A stretch of 64,000 bases of DNA from Flavimaribacter sediminis (lineage in GTDB: Bacteria; Pseudomonadota; Alphaproteobacteria; Rhizobiales; Rhizobiaceae): the NCBI RefSeq assembly GCF_019492055.1, contig NZ_JAICBX010000001.1, positions 1,550,001 through 1,614,000 of the forward strand, read 5' to 3'. The notes under the pieces are model-generated. The model was given only the letters and a program-made list of their open reading frames with translations, did no database searches and was not told where the DNA came from. The translations under genes and the position numbers were made by a program. Of the stretch, positions 35,188-43,183 are shown in pieces; positions within the stretch are counted from its first letter, which is position 1, and each line of letters begins with the position of its first letter.

Positions 35188-35856
35188 ATGAACGCCATCA
35201 GGAAACTGCGTGAGCAACGCAATCTGACACAAACAGAATTGGCAAGACGGGCTCAGACTTCGCAACCTCAGATCAATCGCCTTGAAACTGGGGAACGACA
35301 ACTTTCGAAGGAATGGGCGGAAAAACTTGCCCCTCATCTGGGTATTTCGCCGGCTGAGCTTATGTTCGGCCTCGGATCGGATGACGGGTCCGCAGAAGCA
35401 TTCTCGGACTCAGAAGGAAATGGGTCAAATGCAGCAATTGGTTCACGCTTGATGAATAACACCAACGATGTTCCCGTTTACGGACAGGCAGTCGGTGGAG
35501 ACGATGGCGAGTTCGTGCTGAACGGAGAAAAACTCGACGATGTATTTAGACCACCGAGTTTGTCATCGGTGATCGACGCTTACGCTGTTTACGTTACCGG
35601 AAGCTCGATGGAGCCGAGATATTTTGATGGCGAGGTCGTCTACGTCAATCCAATCAAAAAAGCGCGGCGCGGCGACTTCGTCGTGGCGCAGATTCGGGAC
35701 CCTGAACGCGAGACCACTATGGCCTATGTGAAACGATTCGTGCGCTGGAATGAGAGAGAACTCGTTCTATTTCAGTACAATCCCGAGAAAGAGCTGAAAT
35801 TTCAGGCGCGGGATGTCATTTCCGTGCACCTCGCGGTCATGGGCGGTAGTGTCTAG
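35188..35856 (+). CDS. XRE-type repressor with S24 (LexA-like) peptidase domain
   Basis: A 222-aa CI/LexA-like repressor. The N-terminal Cro/CI helix-turn-helix (RKLREQRNLTQTELARRA ... QPQINRLETGERQ) is joined to an S24 self-cleavage domain. The serine nucleophile is in TGSSMEPRYFDGE (Ser140) and the lysine in MAYVKRFVRW (Lys182). The canonical Ala-Gly cleavage pair is not seen; the corresponding linker reads VYGQAVGGDDGEF. It faces the leftward operon across overlapping promoters, as phage repressors do, but similar solitary genes also occur in rhizobial chromosomes. Confidence 0.9.
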   Translation: MNAIRKLREQRNLTQTELARRAQTSQPQINRLETGERQLSKEWAEKLAPHLGISPAELMFGLGSDDGSAEAFSDSEGNGSNAAIGSRLMNNTNDVPVYGQAVGGDDGEFVLNGEKLDDVFRPPSLSSVIDAYAVYVTGSSMEPRYFDGEVVYVNPIKKARRGDFVVAQIRDPERETTMAYVKRFVRWNERELVLFQYNPEKELKFQARDVISVHLAVMGGSV

Positions 35857-36179
35857 ATCCAGTTTCGCGTTAAAACTGTGACATATTTGCAATTGTCGAA
35901 GATAAAAGGACACGCATTTGGCGAGTCCGGTTTCAATTCTAAATCGTTTCAGTAAATTCAAGCCGTTTCAAGGCTCACAGCCCAGGGCGGTGTGGCTGTA
36001 TTACGTAAATTATTGCATTTGGCTTCGGCCGCCGGGCTTCGATTGGCACTTTCATTTTAATGCCAATCGGAGTCCGTTTTGTTCGTAGCGCTGGGAAATC
36101 CGTTCGTCAGCAGCGGCAGATACCGACGGTCTGACTGACGAATTGCAATGACCATTTCGTCATCAGGAGTGTGGTGTGT
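35857..36179. other. Intergenic region with an inverted repeat
   Basis: A 323-base gap after the repressor gene and downstream of the convergent thioesterase gene. It contains perfect 9-bp arms CGATTGGCA (36040-36048) and TGCCAATCG (36061-36069) with a 12-base loop and no T run. I see no coding sequence. Confidence 0.45.
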
Positions 36180-36608
36180 TTAATCGCGCGGCCAGAGCAC
36201 CATCTGAGTGCAACGGAACTTCGCCATCACTTTTGAATTCTTTAGCGAAACAACCTCTGCATCCCAAACCTGCGTCATCCTGCCCTTGTGGGCCGGGGTA
36301 GCAACGCAGGCGACAACGCCTTCGAGAGCTGTACCGAGGAAATTGGTGGATAGGTCTATGGTCGTGAAACCGACTGCTCCATCCGGCAATGATGCAACTG
36401 TGCCATAGCCGCAACAGGTATCTGCCAGCGTGACAACTGAGCCTGCATGAAGAAAGCCGTTCCAGGCGAGCAGATGCTTGTGGACGCTAAACTGCGCCTC
36501 GACACGCTCAGGCGTAACCATGACAAAGTTGAAACCCAGATAGCCCGGCAAATACTCCGAGCCGCGCGCATTCCATTCTTCAATCGTTTCTGGAATCGAG
36601 ACCTTCAT
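36180..36608 (-). CDS. PaaI-family hotdog thioesterase
   Basis: A 142-aa single-domain hotdog protein. The central helix motif is seen as WNGFLHAGSVVTLADTCCGYG, where the HAG and Asp segment corresponds to the HGG...D of acyl-CoA thioesterases, followed by TTIDLSTNFLGTAL. Such proteins hydrolyse acyl- or aryl-CoA thioesters. It lies 33 bases downstream of the MttB-family gene and is probably co-transcribed, which would be unexpected for a pure demethylation operon; the substrate is unknown. Confidence 0.88.
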   Translation of the reverse strand: MKVSIPETIEEWNARGSEYLPGYLGFNFVMVTPERVEAQFSVHKHLLAWNGFLHAGSVVTLADTCCGYGTVASLPDGAVGFTTIDLSTNFLGTALEGVVACVATPAHKGRMTQVWDAEVVSLKNSKVMAKFRCTQMVLWPRD

Positions 36609-36641
36609 CGACTTGTCTTCACTCCTCCGGCAATTCGAATA

Positions 36642-38204
36642 TCAGAAGTCTGTCGGAACGCCGCCCTCAGCCTTTCTTCGCTCGACAAAATCCCGCAATT
36701 CCGCAGCGACGGCCGGGTCGATATCCGGTTGCTGATACTCGGCCAATCGCTCTTTCCATATTCGGTTGGCTTTTTGCATTGCGGTGGGCTCGCCCGCCTG
36801 AAACCATGTCTCGTAGTTCCGCCAGTCGCTGAGAATCGGCGAATAAAAGGCGTCCTGATAGCGTGATTGGGTGTGTGGACTTCCGAAGAAATGGCCGCCA
36901 GGACCAACTTCTGCAATTGCCTCCAATCCCAACTCGTCTTCCGAGAAGTCCATTGGCTTGAGAAATTCGGCCACCATCTGCAGAAGGTCGATATCGAGAA
37001 TGGTTTTTTCGAATGAGCAACACAGGCCACCTTCCAGCCAACCGGCTGCATGCTTGATAAAATTTCCGCCGCCATTGATGGCGCCCCAGAGAGAGAATAC
37101 GGATTCGTAGGCTGCCTGAGCGTCTACGGTATTGGCTGCGCAGACATTTGATGTGCGATAGGGAATCCCATAGCGTCGCGCGAGTTGACCGCCCAGATGC
37201 TGCGCTTTCATATATTCCGGAGTTCCGAATGCCGGTGAACCCGATTTCATGTCGACGTTCGATGTAAATCCGCCATACATGGCCGGAGCGCCGGGATTGA
37301 CCATCTGGCTGAATGCGAGCGCGGCCAGGGCTTCCGCATTCTGCAGGACGAGTGCGCCGGGTATCGTAACCGGAGCCATTGCTCCCGAAAGCGTAAACGG
37401 GGTAATGACGACCGGCTGACCCATTCCCGACATATCGATAATGCCCTGCATCATCGGAATATCGAGTTGGAGTGGCGAATTGGTATTGATGATTGTGTAG
37501 ACGGAGGGCTCTCGACGAAGCGTATCTGCGCTGACACCGCGCGCGATCCTGGTCATTTCGATGGCGTCCGCGACCCTTTCGTGACCGAGCGAGTAGATAC
37601 AAAAGGTCTTGTCCGAAAGAGTTATCATGTCTGAAAGACATTCGAGATGACGCACCGAAGCGTGAATATCGATTGGTTCGACCGGATAACCGCCAACCGT
37701 ATGCAATATCGAATGCATCTGCGCCAATCGCAGAAAATTCCGGAAGTCGTCCTGATTGCCGCTCCTGCGTCCATGATCCAGATCAGAGCAGTTCGGCGCG
37801 CTTGCCATCATGGCGAAGATCAATTTGTCGCCGCCGACCTGAAGATTGTGTTCTGGATTACGGGCGTGCAGGGTGAATTGCGACGGAATTGTTTGGAGCG
37901 ACTCCATGACGAGGTCCGGATCCATCCGAACACGCATTCGGCCCGGAACCACTTCCGCGCCGGCCTTTTTCATAATTTCGCGAGCCCCGTCATGCAGAAC
38001 GCGAATCCCGGTTTCGGAAAGCAGCCGCAGCGAAGCTTTGTGGATTTTCTCGACTTCTTCTTCCGACGCCAAATCAATCGGTGCAAACGCGCGAACCGGC
38101 TGTTGAAATGCCTTCTGGACGGCGCCGCCAGCGGAGCGTTTCCTGTCTCTGCCGCCCCTGCGTCGACCCGATGGCGCTTCGTCTGGAATGATGATGTCGT
38201 TCAT
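36642..38204 (-). CDS. MttB-family (trimethylamine methyltransferase-like) protein, non-pyrrolysine
   Basis: A 520-aa member of the MttB superfamily, whose characterised members move a methyl group from quaternary or tertiary amines to a corrinoid protein. Visible landmarks are KIHKASLRLLSETGIRVLHDG, TLHARNPEHNLQVGGDKLIF, LSGAMAPVTIPGALVLQNAEA and the C-terminal GPGGHFFGSPHTQSRYQDAF. The frame has no internal amber codon, so it belongs to the non-pyrrolysine branch (MtgB/MtpB-like betaine demethylases). No corrinoid protein gene is in the window. ATG at 38204 is preferred to a TTG at 38246. Confidence 0.9.
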   Translation of the reverse strand: MNDIIIPDEAPSGRRRGGRDRKRSAGGAVQKAFQQPVRAFAPIDLASEEEVEKIHKASLRLLSETGIRVLHDGAREIMKKAGAEVVPGRMRVRMDPDLVMESLQTIPSQFTLHARNPEHNLQVGGDKLIFAMMASAPNCSDLDHGRRSGNQDDFRNFLRLAQMHSILHTVGGYPVEPIDIHASVRHLECLSDMITLSDKTFCIYSLGHERVADAIEMTRIARGVSADTLRREPSVYTIINTNSPLQLDIPMMQGIIDMSGMGQPVVITPFTLSGAMAPVTIPGALVLQNAEALAALAFSQMVNPGAPAMYGGFTSNVDMKSGSPAFGTPEYMKAQHLGGQLARRYGIPYRTSNVCAANTVDAQAAYESVFSLWGAINGGGNFIKHAAGWLEGGLCCSFEKTILDIDLLQMVAEFLKPMDFSEDELGLEAIAEVGPGGHFFGSPHTQSRYQDAFYSPILSDWRNYETWFQAGEPTAMQKANRIWKERLAEYQQPDIDPAVAAELRDFVERRKAEGGVPTDF

Positions 38205-38626
38205 AGCTTGTCTCGCTGCTGTCGAAGTGCTGAATGTCTGTCGCAAGACCCAAAATGTCTTAGGAAAATATCCTGAATCCGAAATATTCCCCGACCTTGT
38301 TTTAAAAGGCTTGCCCTGTCCAGCCCTTTCTGTGGCGGGACTCGGATCTTTAGGTGCGCTATTCGTTGCTTTCCGGCAACATTCCGAAGTTTTTTGATCT
38401 GAAGGTCAAAAATTTCTGGAGAAAACGGGAATTCGGCATTTTGCTCATTTGGACAAGCCGTTAGCATTGCGACTCATCAGATGCATGCAGCGCCGCTGGT
38501 GCGCAGACCTGACCATCAAGTTTCTCGTTTCGTACCGCGTTTTCGGGACGCATCTGACACTCTACAGCATTGCCGGGGGGCATGCCTCGAACCGGAGCTT
38601 TGTTTCACCGCAAGGTTCCGGTTCGT
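38205..38626. other. 422-base gap upstream of the MttB gene, with an operator-like repeat
   Basis: Contains the inverted repeat TTTTTGA (38391-38397) / TCAAAAA (38406-38412) with an 8-base spacer, placed about 190 bases upstream of the MttB start and suitable as a regulator site. Near its right end is a hairpin just after the TRAP permease stop. There is no supported coding sequence, so MttB may have its own promoter rather than reading through from the transporter. Confidence 0.45.
38589..38624 (-). terminator. Hairpin downstream of the TRAP permease gene
   Basis: Eight-base arms GAACCGGA (38589-38596) and TCCGGTTC (38617-38624) separated by 20 bases, beginning three bases after the permease stop. 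No T run follows on the minus strand (GAGGCATGCC), so it is either a weak terminator or an mRNA-end stabiliser. Confidence 0.45.
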
Positions 38627-40438
38627 TCACGGAGTAGCGACCAAAGCCTTGATAATAACTGGAGTAAAGACGATCGCGGCTCCGAGCACCGCCAGAAGGG
38701 CTCTTCTCCAGAATGTCTTGCGCACAATTATCGCCCAGGAGATCAGTCCGAGTCCGATTGAGAGTTGCAGGAACGCCAGAAGCGCCGGGAAAGGCCGTCC
38801 GACAGGATCCAGAATATCGCTGTCGGCGATCATGCCGAGCGGGATGATATAGAGGCCTATCCCCAGAGACATTGCCGTGACGGCGACCCTTATCCAGTTC
38901 TCGCCAATCATTCCTGCTGCGATGAAAACCGGACCGCAAACGGGTGGCGTAATCGTTGAAAGGAGCGCGAACCAGAAGACGAAGAGGTGCGCCTGAAGCG
39001 GTTCGAGGCCAAGTTCAATCAGGGCGGGCCCCGCGATCGAAACGCAAATGACGTAGGCAGCGGTCGTCGGAACTTCCATCCCCAGTATGAGACAGGCGAC
39101 AGCTGTCAGCAGAAGTGATAGCCACAGCATTCCTCCGGAGCCTGAAAGAATGAGTGACGTCACTTTCACCCCGAGTCCGGTGATTGACAGGACGCCGATA
39201 ACGATAGAGGCGCAAAGGATAATCGATGCAATCATTGAAACCTGCTTGGCCGAGGTAATCAACGCGTTTTCAATTCGCTGCAATGAACGTTTCAGGTTCC
39301 ACTTAAAGTCGGACCCGGCAAAGAGCAGGATAAATGATGCTACGATCGCCATGCATGCGGAGAATTGTGGCGTGTAGCCTGCGCCAAACATCCCCCACAT
39401 GAGGATGGCGAAAGGGACAAGAAAGAACCCGGCAGTAACAGCTACTTCGCGAAAATTCGGACGATCGTCTGCATTGACCGCTTTCAGGTCATATCGGCTG
39501 GAATAGGCGTTGATGCCGATCCACACGGTCAGAAAATATAAAAGCGACGGCAGGAAAGCCGCCGCCATGATCGTCGTGTAGGGAATTCCTGTCAGTTCGA
39601 CCATGACAAAGGCCCCTGCTCCCATCAATGGCGGCATGATCTGACCGCCGGATGAGGCTACGGCTTCGACGGCGGCGGCCAGACGTCGCGGATAACCAAG
39701 CTTCGTCATGGCCGGCAGCGTGATTGCGCCTGTCGAAGCGACATTGGCCGAGGCCGATCCGGAAATCGAACCGAACAGCGCTGACGAAATCACGGATATC
39801 TTTGCTGCGCCTCCCTTCAGGCGACCGGCCGAGAGCACGGCGACATTCATGAAACCCTGACCTGCTTCGCCAGCGTTAAGAAACGCGCCGAATATGACGA
39901 AGATCGCAACAACAGAAACGGAGACGCCGGTAAGACTACCCCACAGACCGCCTTCGGCAATCGTCAGGGTGCCCAGGAAACTCCCAAGCGGCGTGCCCGA
40001 ATGACCAAACTCACCGGGAACGTATTGGCCAAACAGTCCATAAGCGAGGGCAAGCATTGCTATGAGAGGCAATGGCCAGCCGATCGACCTGCGAGCAGCT
40101 TCAAGCGTGATCATCAGCAGGGCGCCGGCGACAACCAATTGCCAGCGATTTTCCAGGAAGCCGTACTGGTCAGCAAGCGCGTCGTGATAGACGACGATCC
40201 AGAGGCAGGACAATGTGCCAACCAGCCAGAAAACAAACCCGGTAATTCTCGACCAACCGGGACTGGAGGCGAAAAGGAAAATCCAGGGTAGAGCCAAGGC
40301 CATGTGCAGCGGACGACTCACCAGGTTGGAGATGAGCCCATAGAAAATCAGGCCAAGATGAAAGGCGACAAGAACGAGCGCCAGAGATATCCAGACGACT
40401 CGAGTCGGTTTCAAGGTCGCGCTGATTGTCTGGAACAT
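38627..40438 (-). CDS. TRAP transporter fused permease (TAXI type, DctQM fusion)
   Basis: A 603-aa inner-membrane permease in which the small (4-helix) and large (12-helix) TRAP subunits are fused, as is normal for TAXI-class systems. The large-subunit signature is visible as VISSALFGSISGSASANVAS and AVASSGGQIMPPLMGAGAF, with LGMEVPTTAAYVICVSIAGP later. It drives sodium-coupled uptake with the binding protein encoded 65 bases upstream. The substrate is not predictable from sequence; TAXI receptors for carboxylates and amino acids are known. Confidence 0.93.
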   Translation of the reverse strand: MFQTISATLKPTRVVWISLALVLVAFHLGLIFYGLISNLVSRPLHMALALPWIFLFASSPGWSRITGFVFWLVGTLSCLWIVVYHDALADQYGFLENRWQLVVAGALLMITLEAARRSIGWPLPLIAMLALAYGLFGQYVPGEFGHSGTPLGSFLGTLTIAEGGLWGSLTGVSVSVVAIFVIFGAFLNAGEAGQGFMNVAVLSAGRLKGGAAKISVISSALFGSISGSASANVASTGAITLPAMTKLGYPRRLAAAVEAVASSGGQIMPPLMGAGAFVMVELTGIPYTTIMAAAFLPSLLYFLTVWIGINAYSSRYDLKAVNADDRPNFREVAVTAGFFLVPFAILMWGMFGAGYTPQFSACMAIVASFILLFAGSDFKWNLKRSLQRIENALITSAKQVSMIASIILCASIVIGVLSITGLGVKVTSLILSGSGGMLWLSLLLTAVACLILGMEVPTTAAYVICVSIAGPALIELGLEPLQAHLFVFWFALLSTITPPVCGPVFIAAGMIGENWIRVAVTAMSLGIGLYIIPLGMIADSDILDPVGRPFPALLAFLQLSIGLGLISWAIIVRKTFWRRALLAVLGAAIVFTPVIIKALVATP

Positions 40439-40503
40439 GCAGAAACTCGAAGTGTCCTGTTCGCCGATCGGTCAAGGCGACCGGCGAACAGGAGACATAC
40501 AGA

Positions 40504-41475
40504 TTATTTCAGAGATTCGTCGGTTGGGTAACCGACTTCCTTATAGAATCTGGCGGCGCCTGGATGAACCTTGCCTGTCATGTTCGGCATAAGCGTCTCG
40601 TTGACCCCATTCCACCAAGGGGCTGACTTGGCCATGTGTTGCAGGCTTTCCCAGTAGTCTTTCGCAAGCAAATAAGCCGTATCATCATCCATCTCGGTTG
40701 TTGTATAGGCGACGACCGGAAGCGAGGTGGTGATGACTTCCTGAGTCTGGCCCGCATAAGTGTTTGCGGGGATGACGATCTGGGTTCGTCCGGTCTCCTC
40801 TATTTCCTGTCCGGTCATCGACAGGATTGTAATGGGAAGTGACGCCGCCGCCTCCGTGACATTGGGCGCAGGATAGGAACCCGCCGTCACGAAACCGTCT
40901 ATCTGTCCGTTCTTCAGAGCAGGAACGGCATTGGAAAGCTCAACATCGGCAATCTCTACCTTACCTTCAAGCCCGAACAGTTCGAGGTAACGCGCGCCTT
41001 CCCTGGCGCCGAATGACCCTTTGCCAAGCAGCAATGTCTTGCCCGCCAGTTGTTCGAAATCCGTCACGCCGCTCTCTTTGGACATGACGAAATGCATCGT
41101 TAGCGACGGGATCGGGAAAAGAGCGCGGATAGTGTCGAATTTGGGATCCCCCTTTCCCTCGAACGGGCCCTTACCCTGCTGCGCAAGAGTGACCAGGGAA
41201 GGAGGCGTTGTGAAGACATAGTCTGCGCCACGCCCCCTCACCTCCATTACGTTCTGAACAGATCCCTGGCTTTCTTCGTTCGTGACGATGATATCCCCGT
41301 CGGATGCCTCCTTGACGGCTTCTGATATCTGAACGCCCATCTGATAGTAGGACGATCCTGTCTTTGCCGATTTGTAAGTCACGCGCGTCTCCGCTTGGGT
41401 CGCGGACCCAAGGCTGAGCGCAAGCAGTCCCGCAAAGCCGAACAAGGCTGTGCGAATGATGAATTGATTTTTCAT
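40504..41475 (-). CDS. TAXI-family TRAP transporter solute-binding protein
   Basis: A 323-aa periplasmic receptor. The signal peptide is MKNQFIIRTALFGFAGLLAL ending near ATQAETR; the mature domain has the TAXI opening TYKSAKTGSSYYQMGVQISE and the ligand-loop regions TNEESQGSVQNVMEVRGRGA and LLLGKGSFGAREGARYLELFG. GGGAGGAAACC directly before 41475 fixes the start. First gene of a leftward unit with the fused permease, and divergent from the aldehyde dehydrogenase across 163 bases, so both units may share control. Confidence 0.93.
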   Translation of the reverse strand: MKNQFIIRTALFGFAGLLALSLGSATQAETRVTYKSAKTGSSYYQMGVQISEAVKEASDGDIIVTNEESQGSVQNVMEVRGRGADYVFTTPPSLVTLAQQGKGPFEGKGDPKFDTIRALFPIPSLTMHFVMSKESGVTDFEQLAGKTLLLGKGSFGAREGARYLELFGLEGKVEIADVELSNAVPALKNGQIDGFVTAGSYPAPNVTEAAASLPITILSMTGQEIEETGRTQIVIPANTYAGQTQEVITTSLPVVAYTTTEMDDDTAYLLAKDYWESLQHMAKSAPWWNGVNETLMPNMTGKVHPGAARFYKEVGYPTDESLK

Positions 41476-41638
41476 GGTTTCCTCCCGATATGGATGAGCC
41501 CGTCCGGCTAACGCCGACAATACTGTATGAAGGCAATTGTTTATCATAGAGAATACGTGTCAAGGCTATCGCGATCTTGAAATGCGTCTTCCGAACCAGC
41601 ATGAAGAGCGGGTAATGAGACGCTCAGGAGCCAGAAAC
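41476..41638. promoter_or_regulatory. Shared divergent control region of the TRAP and dehydrogenase units
   Basis: A 163-base region that must hold promoters for both directions. It contains the 9-base palindrome ATACTGTAT (41520-41528) and a nearby ATAC-containing stretch at 41552-41556, candidate operator halves. No regulator gene is adjacent, so the controlling protein is unknown. Confidence 0.4.
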
Positions 41639-43144
41639 ATGATTGCCGATGAAACCGCAGAAATTCTGTCCAGACTTGGCGTGGACGAGAAACTTTACAC
41701 ATCAGGTGAGTTGGCGGTCTCTACGCCTTTGACCGGTGAAATTATCTCGAACGTAAAACAGACCGGAGCTGAAGAGGTCTCATCCAAAATCGAGGACGCC
41801 CACCGCGCATTTCTGCAATGGCGCAACGTGCCAGCGCCCCGCAGGGGCGAGCTCGTCCGCCTTCTTGGAGAAGAATTGCGAAACGACAAGGAGGATCTCG
41901 GAAGACTGGTGTCGATCGAAGTCGGTAAGGTTCCGTCCGAAGGCGCGGGCGAAGTGCAGGAAATGATCGATATCTGCGACTTTGCCGTTGGCCTGTCGCG
42001 GCAACTCTATGGTTTGACAATCGCAACGGAGCGAGACGGTCACCGCATGATGGAAACCTGGCATCCGCTCGGCGTGGTTGGCGTCATAACCGCATTTAAT
42101 TTTCCTGTGGCGGTGTGGTCCTGGAATTCCGCCTTGGCGCTCATCTGCGGCAATACGGTCGTATGGAAGCCGTCCGAAAAAACACCGCTGACCGCTCTGG
42201 CGTGTCAGGCAATTCTGAAGAAGGCGCTTGATCGTTTCGGCGATGCTCCGGAAAACCTGCTGACGGTTTTGATTGGCGCGGGCGACGTTGGTGAGGCTCT
42301 TGTGGACAACACGAAGGTGGCGCTCGTCTCAGCGACCGGATCGACGCGTATGGGCCGACTGGTAGGTCCCAGGCTCGCCTCCCGGTTTGCAAGACAGATT
42401 CTCGAACTCGGGGGCAACAACGCCGGTATCGTTTGTCCTTCTGCCGACCTCGAGATGGCGCTCCGCGCAATTGCCTTCGGGGCAATCGGCACCGCCGGGC
42501 AGCGTTGTACGTCGATGCGCAGGCTTTTCGTCCACGAGGATGTTTACGATCAACTCGTGCCCCGTTTGAAAAAAGCTTATGAAACGGTCTCGATCGGCAA
42601 TCCGCTCGAGCAGGATGTTCTTGTCGGTCCTCTCATCGACCGCAACGCCTTTGAAGCCATGGAGGCTGCGCTGGAATCAGCCACAAAACAAGGCGGTGCG
42701 GTAACTGGCGGCGGTCGTGTCGATACCGGCTTGTCCGAAGCATACTACGTTCGGCCGGCTCTTGTAGAAATGCCGGAACAAAGCGGCATTGTTCTTGAAG
42801 AAACGTTTGCGCCGATTCTCTATGTGATGAAGTACACCGAACTCTCCGAGGCTATCGCTCAGCACAATGCGGTTGGCGCCGGTCTATCCTCTTCCATCTT
42901 CACCTTGAATATGCGCGAGGCGGAGCAGTTTCTCAGCGCCACTGGTTCCGATTGCGGCATAGTCAACGTCAACATTGGAACCTCCGGCGCTGAAATCGGT
43001 GGAGCTTTTGGAGGAGAAAAAGAAACCGGCGGAGGACGGGAGTCGGGTTCGGACGCCTGGAAGGCCTATATGCGCCGTTCCACCAACACGATCAATTATT
43101 CCGATAGCTTGCCGCTGGCGCAGGGCGTTTCTTTCGACATCTAG
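41639..43144 (+). CDS. ALDH7-type aldehyde dehydrogenase (L-piperidine-6-carboxylate/aminoadipate-semialdehyde dehydrogenase-like)
   Basis: A 501-aa NAD-dependent dehydrogenase of the ALDH7 (antiquitin/AmaB/Pcd) family, which oxidises 2-aminoadipate 6-semialdehyde to 2-aminoadipate in lysine and pipecolate breakdown. The catalytic cysteine is in GTAGQRCTSMRR (Cys290), the base is in LELGGNNAGIV, and the ALDH7 tail NVNIGTSGAEIGGAFGGEKE is clear. AGGAG eight bases before 41639 fixes the start. It is followed by an AmaA-like oxidase, the same pairing as amaA-amaB in Pseudomonas putida. Confidence 0.9.
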   Translation: MIADETAEILSRLGVDEKLYTSGELAVSTPLTGEIISNVKQTGAEEVSSKIEDAHRAFLQWRNVPAPRRGELVRLLGEELRNDKEDLGRLVSIEVGKVPSEGAGEVQEMIDICDFAVGLSRQLYGLTIATERDGHRMMETWHPLGVVGVITAFNFPVAVWSWNSALALICGNTVVWKPSEKTPLTALACQAILKKALDRFGDAPENLLTVLIGAGDVGEALVDNTKVALVSATGSTRMGRLVGPRLASRFARQILELGGNNAGIVCPSADLEMALRAIAFGAIGTAGQRCTSMRRLFVHEDVYDQLVPRLKKAYETVSIGNPLEQDVLVGPLIDRNAFEAMEAALESATKQGGAVTGGGRVDTGLSEAYYVRPALVEMPEQSGIVLEETFAPILYVMKYTELSEAIAQHNAVGAGLSSSIFTLNMREAEQFLSATGSDCGIVNVNIGTSGAEIGGAFGGEKETGGGRESGSDAWKAYMRRSTNTINYSDSLPLAQGVSFDI

Positions 43145-43183
43145 TGGAAGCCAGTTCCCAGCCTCGATTGGAGACAGATATTG

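Noticed and set aside
33872-35856. Toxin-antitoxin or complete prophage reading of the small-gene cluster
   Set aside because: No toxin family motif, and no integrase, terminase, capsid or lysis gene lies nearby; only the control layout is phage-like.
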